Assembly (NCBI GenBank): GCA_937915975.1
Contig: CALGGL010000218.1
Location: forward strand, 1-5,037
Direction of reading: 5' to 3'
DNA length: 5,037 nt
DNA from: an uncultured Lachnospiraceae bacterium
Lineage (GTDB): Bacteria; Bacillota; Clostridia; Lachnospirales; Lachnospiraceae
In this document: piece after piece, positions 1 to 5,037 of the stretch
How the letters are laid out: every line of letters starts with the position of its first letter
How positions within the stretch are numbered: the first letter of the stretch is position 1
Program-made: the position numbers and the translations under genes
The notes under the pieces: model-generated
Seen by the model: the letters and a program-made list of their open reading frames with translations, nothing else
Told to the model about the DNA's origin: nothing
Databases searched by the model: none

Positions 1-1
1 A

Positions 2-130
2 GATGAATCTAGAAGAATTAGTTTTTTAGAAAATATAAAAGATACACAAGTTATTATAACATGTACACATAAATTTGAATTGAAAAATTCTAAATATTTT
101 GAAGTAAAAAATGGAGAAATAAAAAAATAA
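2..130 (+). CDS. recF: RecF, DNA replication and repair protein, C-terminal fragment (partial at window start)
   Basis: Only the last 42 codons and the TAA stop are in the window; the gene begins upstream. The fragment starts DESRR..FL..I, which fits the residues just after the Walker B / D-loop of RecF (family pattern DD..SELD..R), followed by a strand TQVIITCT and a final beta hairpin FEVKNGEIKK that matches the usual RecF ending. RecF is an SMC-like ABC ATPase that acts with RecO and RecR to load RecA at single-strand gaps. Its position directly before gyrB matches the dnaA-dnaN-recF-gyrB-gyrA origin cluster of Firmicutes, which supports the call as much as the short sequence does. The DNA is very AT-rich (23 G+C in the first 120 bases) and all seven Lys codons are AAA. 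No hairpin terminator follows; the gyrB promoter starts 12 bp after the stop. Confidence 0.85.
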   Translation, partial: DESRRISFLENIKDTQVIITCTHKFELKNSKYFEVKNGEIKK

Positions 131-142
131 TAAAAAAAATAT

Positions 143-171
143 TTGACAAATTTTAAAATTAACATTATTAT
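143..171 (+). promoter_or_regulatory. Sigma-A-type promoter of gyrB-gyrA
   Basis: A perfect -35 hexamer TTGACA (143-148) is followed by a 17-bp spacer and a -10 hexamer TATTAT (166-171), five of six matches to consensus. Transcription should start near 178, about 30 bases before the gyrB ATG. The stretch 121-142 just upstream is almost pure A/T with A-tracts and could act as an UP element. The promoter lies in the recF-gyrB gap, so gyrB-gyrA can be expressed separately from recF. Seen: the hexamers and spacing. Inferred: activity. Confidence 0.8.
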
Positions 172-177
172 ATTGTT

Positions 178-218
178 ATGGAAAAATTATACGGAAAGGG
201 AGACTTATATGGAAAAAT
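178..218 (+). repeat. Short direct repeat, ATGGAAAAAT twice, at the predicted transcript start and at the gyrB start
   Basis: The ten bases ATGGAAAAAT occur at 178-187 and again at 209-218, 31 bp apart. The second copy is the gyrB start. Both are followed within a few bases by TACG (189-192 and 218-221). In DNA this AT-rich a chance origin is quite possible, but the two copies sit at two functionally notable points. Confidence 0.5.
195..203 (+). promoter_or_regulatory. Ribosome binding site of gyrB
   Basis: The purine-rich AAAGGGAGA lies 5 bases before the ATG at 209. No comparable site precedes the TTG at 143, so this site decides the start in favour of 209. Confidence 0.8.
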
Positions 219-2131
219 ACGAACATAAATACGGTGCAGAGCAAATTCAAGTATTGGAGGGATTGGAAGCCGTAAGAAAAAGACCAGGTATGTATATAGG
301 AAGTATCTCAGTTAGAGGATTACATCATTTGGTTTATGAAATTGTTGATAACAGTGTTGATGAGGCACTAGCTGGATATTGTAAAAATATAAATGTTACA
401 ATTGAAGAAGGAAATATTATTTGTGTTGAAGATGATGGTAGAGGAATACCAGTAGACATACATGCAAAAACAGGAATTTCCGCAGCAGAGACAGTATATA
501 CAAAGCTCAATGCAGGTGGAAAATTTGGTGGAGATAGTGGATACAAAGTATCTGGAGGTCTTCACGGAGTTGGTGCATCTGTTGTTAATGCTCTTTCAAA
601 CTGGCTTGAGGTTGAGGTATCACGTGACGGTAAAATTTACAGACAGCGTTACGAAAGAGGACATGTAATATATAAACTTAAAGAGGTTGGAAAGACCGAC
701 AAGACAGGAACCAAGGTTACCTTTGAACCGGATGATACAATTTTTGATGATGTAGTATTTGAATATGATATACTTAAAACCCGTCTTCGTGAGATGGCAT
801 TTCTTACCAAGGGACTTAAGATTACCCTTGAGGATAAGAGAGAAGGTCAGGAGAAAAAGGGTGAATTCCATTATGAAGGTGGTATAAAGGAATTTGTTGA
901 ATACCTTAACAGACACAAAAATGTACTTTATGATAAGGTTATTTATTGTGAAGGTCAAAAGGATGATATATATGTTGAGGTAGCACTGCAGCATAATGAT
1001 TCCTACAATGAAGCAACCTACAGCTTTGTTAACAATATAACCACTCCTGAGGGAGGTATGCACCTTACGGGCTTCAGAAGTGCTATTACCAAGGTATTTA
1101 ATGATTACGCAAGAACCAATAAGATTCTTAAGGATAAGGAGGAAAACCTTTCCGGTGATGACTTAAGAGAAGGTCTTACTGCTATTGTAAGTATCAAAAT
1201 TCCTGAGCCGCAGTTTGAAGGACAGACCAAGCAAAAGCTTGGTAATGCCGAAGCAAGAACAGCGGTTGAGGGTATAGTTTCGGAGAAGCTTACCTATTTC
1301 CTTGAACAGAATCCTCAGGTGGCAAAGGCAATTGTCGGTAAGGCTGTACTTGCTCAAAGAGCAAGAATGGCAGCAAGGAAGGCAAGAGATGTTGCAAGAA
1401 AGAGTTCACTTGAAAGCAGTATGGCACTTCCGGGTAAGCTTGCCGATTGTTCTGATAAGGATCCTAAGAATTGTGAAATATATATAGTCGAGGGAGATTC
1501 TGCGGGTGGTTCAGCTAAGACCGCAAGATCAAGAGCAACTCAGGCAATACTTCCTCTTCGTGGTAAGATTCTTAATGTTGAAAAGGCAAGAATAGACAGA
1601 ATTCTCGGAAATGAAGAGATTAAGGCTATGATAACAGCCTTCGGAACAGGTATTAAGGAAAACTTTAATATAGAAAAGCTTAGATATAACAAGATTATCA
1701 TTATGACGGATGCCGATGTAGACGGTGCTCATATAGCAACACTTATGCTTACCTTCTTCTATAGATTTATGCCGGATCTTATAAGACAGGGACATGTATA
1801 TCTTGCACAGCCTCCTCTTTACAAGCTGGAGAAAAATAAGAAGACATGGTATGCCTACAGTGACGATGAGCTTGCTAAGATACTTGATGAGGTAGGACGT
1901 GATAATAACAACAAGATTCAGCGTTACAAAGGTCTTGGTGAGATGGATGCAGAGCAGTTATGGGATACAACCATGGATCCCGAAAAGAGAATTCTTCTCA
2001 GAGTATCCATAGATGATGACAATGAATCAGAGCTTGACGTAACCTTTGATACACTTATGGGTGAAAGAGTTGAGCCAAGACGTGAATTTATAGAAACAAA
2101 TGCGAAGTTCGTAAAGAATCTCGACATCTAA
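209..2131 (+). CDS. gyrB: DNA gyrase subunit B (ATPase and TOPRIM subunit), 640 aa
   Basis: GyrB hydrolyses ATP to drive negative supercoiling by the A2B2 gyrase. The GHKL ATPase domain (about 1-220) shows catalytic Glu44 and Mg-binding Asn48 in [17 protein letters not shown] at 75-81 and the lid glycines SGGLHGVG at 115-122. The transducer domain (about 224-395) has the ATP-sensing QTK loop at 339-341. The TOPRIM domain carries EGDSAGG at 428-434 and the metal-binding DADVD at 501-505; QRYKGLGEM follows at 571-579. The length and lack of a Gram-negative-type insertion fit Firmicutes GyrB. Arg139 and Thr168 (E. coli Arg136, Thr165) and Asp430 (Asp426) are unchanged, so no coumarin or quinolone resistance change is visible. 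The ATG at 209 is chosen because it has a Shine-Dalgarno site and gives the usual short N-terminus before [20 protein letters not shown]; the upstream in-frame TTG is the promoter -35 box. Codon style changes near 556-690, becoming richer in CTT, AAG and ACC. Confidence 0.98.
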   Translation: MEKYEHKYGAEQIQVLEGLEAVRKRPGMYIGSISVRGLHHLVYEIVDNSVDEALAGYCKNINVTIEEGNIICVEDDGRGIPVDIHAKTGISAAETVYTKLNAGGKFGGDSGYKVSGGLHGVGASVVNALSNWLEVEVSRDGKIYRQRYERGHVIYKLKEVGKTDKTGTKVTFEPDDTIFDDVVFEYDILKTRLREMAFLTKGLKITLEDKREGQEKKGEFHYEGGIKEFVEYLNRHKNVLYDKVIYCEGQKDDIYVEVALQHNDSYNEATYSFVNNITTPEGGMHLTGFRSAITKVFNDYARTNKILKDKEENLSGDDLREGLTAIVSIKIPEPQFEGQTKQKLGNAEARTAVEGIVSEKLTYFLEQNPQVAKAIVGKAVLAQRARMAARKARDVARKSSLESSMALPGKLADCSDKDPKNCEIYIVEGDSAGGSAKTARSRATQAILPLRGKILNVEKARIDRILGNEEIKAMITAFGTGIKENFNIEKLRYNKIIIMTDADVDGAHIATLMLTFFYRFMPDLIRQGHVYLAQPPLYKLEKNKKTWYAYSDDELAKILDEVGRDNNNKIQRYKGLGEMDAEQLWDTTMDPEKRILLRVSIDDDNESELDVTFDTLMGERVEPRREFIETNAKFVKNLDI

Positions 2132-2132
2132 C

Positions 2133-2138
2133 GGAGGT
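2133..2138 (+). promoter_or_regulatory. Ribosome binding site of gyrA
   Basis: GGAGGT lies 9 bases before the gyrA ATG, inside the 16-bp gap after the gyrB stop. The short gap and lack of any terminator indicate one transcript, probably with coupled translation. Confidence 0.85.
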
Positions 2139-2147
2139 AAGGTTTAA

Positions 2148-4730
2148 ATGGATGAGAATACAATTTTTGATAAAGTCCAGGAAGTAGATTTGAAGAAAAC
2201 AATGGAAAACTCATACATTGACTATGCGATGAGCGTTATCGCTGCCAGAGCTTTACCGGATGTAAGAGATGGTTTAAAGCCTGTTCAGCGAAGAATTCTT
2301 CATTCTATGGTTGAACTTAGCAACACACCGGACAAGCCGCACAGAAAATGTGCGCGTATTGTCGGTGATACAATGGGTAAATACCACCCACACGGTGACA
2401 GCTCCATATATGAAGCATTGGTTAAGCTTGCACAGGAGTGGAATACAAGATATCCGCTTGTAGACGGACACGGTAACTTCGGTTCCGTGGATGGCGACGG
2501 TGCTGCTGCGATGCGATACACAGAGGCAAGACTTTCCAAGATTTCACTTGAAATGGTTGCAGATATCAACAAGGATACGGTTGATTTTGTACCGAACTTT
2601 GATGAAACCGAAAAAGAGCCGATAGTATTGCCAAGCCGTTATCCTAACCTTTTGGTAAACGGTACATCAGGTATAGCTGTAGGTATGGCTACCAACATAC
2701 CGCCGCATAATCTTCGTGAGATAGTTAATGCGGTAGTTAAAATTATTGATAACAGGGTACTTGAGGACAGAGAAACCGACATAGAGGAAATCTTAGAGAT
2801 AGTTAAAGGTCCGGATTTTCCTACCGGAGCACAGATATTAGGTACCTCAGGTATAGATGAGGCTTACAGGACAGGAAGAGGCAAGATTAAGGTAAGAGCT
2901 ATATCCGAGATAGAGCCGATGGCAAACGGCAAGCAGAGAATCGTTGTTACCGAGCTTCCTTATATGGTCAATAAGGCTAAGTTAATCCAGAAGATTGCCG
3001 AGCTTGTTAAGGAAAAGAAAATAGACGGTATAACAGACCTTCGTGATGAGTCCTCACGTGAAGGTATGAGAATAGTTATCGAGCTTAGAAAAGACTGCAA
3101 TGCCAATATAATTCTTAATCAGTTATATAAGCATACACAGATGCAGGATACATTTGGCGTAATTATGCTTGCTCTTGTAGACCAGGAGCCTAAGATACTT
3201 AATCTTCTCGAGATGCTTGGATACTACTTAAAGCATCAGGAGGATGTAGTAACAAGAAGAACAAAGTTTGATCTTGATAAAGCGGAAAGAAGAGCACATA
3301 TAGTAGAAGGCTTACTTATAGCCCTTGATAACATTGATGAGGTTATCAAGATAATAAGAGGCTCCAAGGCGGTAGCCGATGCTAAGCTTGCTCTTATGGA
3401 AAAATTCGGACTTACCGAAATTCAGGCTGAAGAGATAGTTAATATGCGTCTCCGTGCTCTTACCGGTTTGGAAAGAGAAAAGCTTGAAAATGAGTTCAAG
3501 GAGCTTATGGCAAGAATAGCTGAGTTACGTGCAATTCTTGCAGATGAGAAGAAGCTTCTTGGAGTTATCAAGGAAGAAATCCTTATACTTGCTACAAAGT
3601 ACGGTGACGACAGAAGAACTTCAATCGGTATAGATATGGATGATGACTTAACCGTTGAAGATCTTATCAAGAAGGAAAATGTAGTTATTGCCATGACTAA
3701 GCTTGGTTATATCAAGAGAATGACGGTCAATAACTTCAAGAGCCAGAACCGTGGCGGTAAGGGAATAAAGGGTATGCAGACCATAGAGGATGACTTCATA
3801 GAAGACCTCTTTATGACTACAACCCACCATTATATAATGTTCTTTACCAATATGGGTAAGGTATACAGGCTTAAAGCATATGAGATACCTGAGGCAAGCA
3901 GAACCGCAAGAGGAACGGCAATCGTTAACCTCCTTCAGCTTATGCCGGATGAAAAGATTACGGCCGTTATACCTATCCTTAAGTACAGAGAAGACAGATA
4001 CTTGTTTATGTGTACAAAGAATGGTATAGTAAAGAAGACCAAGATTACGGAATATGCAAATGTAAGAAAGTCCGGTCTTGCAGCCATAACTCTTAAGGAA
4101 AATGATGAACTTATCGAGGTTAAGGCTACGGATAACAGAAAGGATATCCTTCTTGTTACAAAGCACGGTATGTGTATCAGATTCAATGAATCTGATGTAA
4201 GAAGCACCGGAAGAACCTCAATGGGCGTTATCGGTATGAATGTCAATGACGGTGACGAGATCATCGGCATGCAGCTTGATACCCAGGGTGATGCACTTCT
4301 TATAGTATCCGAAAACGGTCTCGGTAAGCGTACACCGATAGATGAATTTACCCCTCAGAGACGTGGCGGTAAGGGTGTTAAGTGTTATAAGATTAACGAG
4401 CGCTCCGGTGAGGTAATAGGCTTTAAGGCAGTTAATGACGATAATGAGATAATGCTTATAACCAATCAGGGAATTGTTATAAGAATTCTTTGTAAGGATA
4501 TATCCAGACTCGGAAGAATAACAACCGGCGTTAAGCTTATTAATATGGACATCGAGCATGATGTTACGGTTGCAAGTATTGCAAAGGTAAGACAAAAGTC
4601 GGCAGAGGAATCTGAGTCTCTTGAAGCACTTGAAAAAGAGATGAATGAAAATGATAATGCGGAAGGTGCACCTGAGGTTGAAGAGAATTTTGATGAAGGT
4701 GAAGCTTCGGCAGATGAAACTAATGAGTAA
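2148..4730 (+). CDS. gyrA: DNA gyrase subunit A (DNA cleavage and wrapping subunit), 860 aa
   Basis: GyrA cuts and rejoins the gate DNA segment and wraps DNA so that gyrase adds negative supercoils. The catalytic Tyr124 with Arg123 sits in [11 protein letters not shown]; Arg34, Lys44 and His80/His82 line the same active site, and Ile176 in [10 protein letters not shown] is the DNA-bending isoleucine. In the quinolone region, GDSSIYE gives Ser85 and Glu89 (E. coli Ser83, Asp87), the sensitive form. A tower and coiled-coil section runs to about 490. The C-terminal beta-pinwheel (about 508-815) shows six blade repeats, beginning near 510, 560, 616, 665, 714 and 766. GyrA-box motifs are QNRGGKG (533-539, blade 1) and QRRGGKG (737-743, blade 5). 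Residues 820-860 form an acidic tail with 18 Asp/Glu and one Lys. Having a GyrA-box and wrapping domain in a gyrB-gyrA pair argues for gyrase rather than topoisomerase IV (ParC). Confidence 0.98.
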   Translation: MDENTIFDKVQEVDLKKTMENSYIDYAMSVIAARALPDVRDGLKPVQRRILHSMVELSNTPDKPHRKCARIVGDTMGKYHPHGDSSIYEALVKLAQEWNTRYPLVDGHGNFGSVDGDGAAAMRYTEARLSKISLEMVADINKDTVDFVPNFDETEKEPIVLPSRYPNLLVNGTSGIAVGMATNIPPHNLREIVNAVVKIIDNRVLEDRETDIEEILEIVKGPDFPTGAQILGTSGIDEAYRTGRGKIKVRAISEIEPMANGKQRIVVTELPYMVNKAKLIQKIAELVKEKKIDGITDLRDESSREGMRIVIELRKDCNANIILNQLYKHTQMQDTFGVIMLALVDQEPKILNLLEMLGYYLKHQEDVVTRRTKFDLDKAERRAHIVEGLLIALDNIDEVIKIIRGSKAVADAKLALMEKFGLTEIQAEEIVNMRLRALTGLEREKLENEFKELMARIAELRAILADEKKLLGVIKEEILILATKYGDDRRTSIGIDMDDDLTVEDLIKKENVVIAMTKLGYIKRMTVNNFKSQNRGGKGIKGMQTIEDDFIEDLFMTTTHHYIMFFTNMGKVYRLKAYEIPEASRTARGTAIVNLLQLMPDEKITAVIPILKYREDRYLFMCTKNGIVKKTKITEYANVRKSGLAAITLKENDELIEVKATDNRKDILLVTKHGMCIRFNESDVRSTGRTSMGVIGMNVNDGDEIIGMQLDTQGDALLIVSENGLGKRTPIDEFTPQRRGGKGVKCYKINERSGEVIGFKAVNDDNEIMLITNQGIVIRILCKDISRLGRITTGVKLINMDIEHDVTVASIAKVRQKSAEESESLEALEKEMNENDNAEGAPEVEENFDEGEASADETNE
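3750..4375 (+). repeat. Paired 14-bp identical segments encoding the two GyrA-boxes
   Basis: CGTGGCGGTAAGGG occurs at 3750-3763 and 4362-4375, inside gyrA. Both copies encode Arg-Gly-Gly-Lys-Gly of the GyrA-box with the same codons. This probably reflects the repeated blade architecture and shared codon preference rather than a separate DNA element; the coordinates span both copies. Confidence 0.7.
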
Positions 4731-4748
4731 GAGGTGTCAGGTTTTTTG

Positions 4749-4811
4749 ATGGATACCTATGAAAAACAAGAGGTGATAAAATATGGGCGATACAATAAAG
4801 GAAGGCCTTGA
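4749..4811 (+). CDS. Possible 20-codon small ORF overlapping the next gene start (speculative)
   Basis: An ATG at 4749 opens 20 codons (MDTYEKQEVIKYGRYNKGRP) ending in TGA at 4809-4811. It overlaps the start of the membrane protein gene by 29 bases in another frame. AAGAGGTG at 4729-4736, straddling the gyrA stop, could serve as its ribosome binding site, but the 12-base spacing is long. The ORF is in the same frame as gyrA, with no second stop in between. It resembles no family I know and may be chance; a leader peptide coupling translation is the alternative. Confidence 0.15.
   Translation: MDTYEKQEVIKYGRYNKGRP
4768..4777 (+). promoter_or_regulatory. Ribosome binding site of the small membrane protein gene
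   Basis: AAGAGGTGAT matches the ideal AGGAGGTGAT at nine of ten bases and ends 5 bases before the ATG at 4783. An in-frame TAA at 4777-4779 overlaps its end, which rules out any longer start. The strength of this site is the best evidence that the small gene is real. Confidence 0.8.
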
Positions 4812-4986
4812 GGGCTTAAGTAAAATAGATGGTTTTGCAGACCACTTATACATAGCGATTTACTGGGTCGGTGTAATATTTATTATACTTTTTGTTGCCT
4901 ATTTATTCGCAGCCTTAAACTGTTACTTAAACAGAAAAAGAAGAGGCGTATCAAGTGCCGACAACGACGACTTCCTTGATGATTAA
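4783..4986 (+). CDS. Small single-pass membrane protein of unknown function, 67 aa
   Basis: I do not recognise this protein. Residues 1-21 are polar with net negative charge (Asp3, Glu7, Glu10, Asp16, Asp20 against two Lys). Residues about 22-49 are one long hydrophobic segment rich in Ile, Phe, Leu and aromatics, containing Cys47. A basic cluster RKRR follows at 51-54, then a short acidic end DNDDFLDD (60-67). By the positive-inside rule the C-terminus should be cytoplasmic and the N-terminus outside. There is no lipobox or signal cleavage motif, so it is probably an anchored membrane peptide. It lies 52 bp after gyrA with no terminator between, so it is probably on the gyrase transcript. 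Its three Lys codons are all AAA, unlike most of gyrA, but the sample is tiny. The very good ribosome binding site and clean stop support a real gene. Confidence 0.75.
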   Translation: MGDTIKEGLEGLSKIDGFADHLYIAIYWVGVIFIILFVAYLFAALNCYLNRKRRGVSSADNDDFLDD

Positions 4987-5004
4987 ACTTCTGTTTATCG
5001 CAGT

Positions 5005-5033
5005 AAGACAGATATCAGGTTGGTTAATATACT
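5005..5033 (+). promoter_or_regulatory. Weak candidate promoter reading out of the window
   Basis: AAGACA (5005-5010, four of six matches to TTGACA) is followed by 17 bp and TATACT (5028-5033, five of six matches to TATAAT). It lies just after the small membrane gene and would drive whatever follows beyond the window. Matches this good arise by chance fairly often in AT-rich DNA. Confidence 0.3.
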
Positions 5034-5037
5034 GAAC

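Noticed and set aside
620..1063. Minus-strand open frame of 147 codons opposite gyrB
   Set aside because: It is a shadow of gyrB: no ribosome binding site or promoter on that strand was seen, and its composition (strings of Ile, Phe, Leu, Lys) follows from the opposite codons.
2382..2526. Quinolone resistance change in GyrA
   Set aside because: Ser85 and Glu89 are the usual sensitive residues for Gram-positive gyrase; nothing in the region suggests a resistance allele.
3648..4166. Minus-strand open frame of 172 codons opposite gyrA
   Set aside because: It lies wholly within the conserved gyrA C-terminal coding region and is explained by the lack of certain codons in gyrA; the product is not like any known family.
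4739..4758. T-run after gyrA as a possible intrinsic terminator (GGTTTTTTG)
   Set aside because: No GC-rich stem precedes the Ts; the only pairing is AGGT with ACCT, four base pairs around the T-run.
4995..5003. DnaA-box-like TTATCGCAG
   Set aside because: It matches only the first five bases of TTATCCACA, and no cluster of boxes or AT-rich unwinding region accompanies it.
4990..5012. Hairpin TCTGTTTA...TAAGACAGA after the small membrane gene
   Set aside because: The stem is eight mostly A/T pairs broken by a bulged G and has no T-tract after it, so it does not qualify as a terminator.

Overview
The window is a piece of a bacterial chromosome, almost certainly near the replication origin of a low-to-moderate-GC Firmicute of the class Clostridia. 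It carries the conserved order recF – gyrB – gyrA. The 640-residue GyrB lacks the insertion found in Gram-negative enzymes. Arg is mostly AGA and Ile often ATA, ribosome binding sites are strong GGAGG types, and the promoter is a near-perfect sigma-A site. The protein sequences and codon style (CTT, AAG and ATA favoured) look most like Lachnospiraceae. That family call is from memory of related proteins and is moderate in confidence.

Layout, all on the plus strand. 2-130 is the C-terminal 42 codons of recF, cut by the window start. 131-208 is a short, very AT-rich spacer. It holds a sigma-A-type promoter (TTGACA, 17 bp, TATTAT) and a Shine-Dalgarno site for gyrB. 209-2131 is gyrB; the reading frame stays open upstream to a TTG at 143, but that TTG is the -35 box. 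After 16 bp with a GGAGGT site, gyrA runs 2148-4730. A 52-bp spacer with no terminator leads to a 67-residue single-pass membrane protein of unknown function (4783-4986). The last 51 bp hold no gene and at most a weak promoter candidate reading out of the window.

GyrB and GyrA together form the A2B2 DNA gyrase, which introduces negative supercoils using ATP. Their co-transcription from one promoter fits the need for equal amounts. All key catalytic residues are present in both, and the usual quinolone and coumarin resistance positions appear wild type. No mobile element, CRISPR array, RNA gene or new multi-gene system is visible.

Points worth a second look: an abrupt change in codon style and GC inside the 5' quarter of gyrB; the unrecognised membrane protein tied to the gyrase operon; a perfect GyrA-box in blade 5 with a slightly degenerate one in blade 1; a strongly acidic GyrA tail; and tiny ORFs overlapping two of the gene starts.
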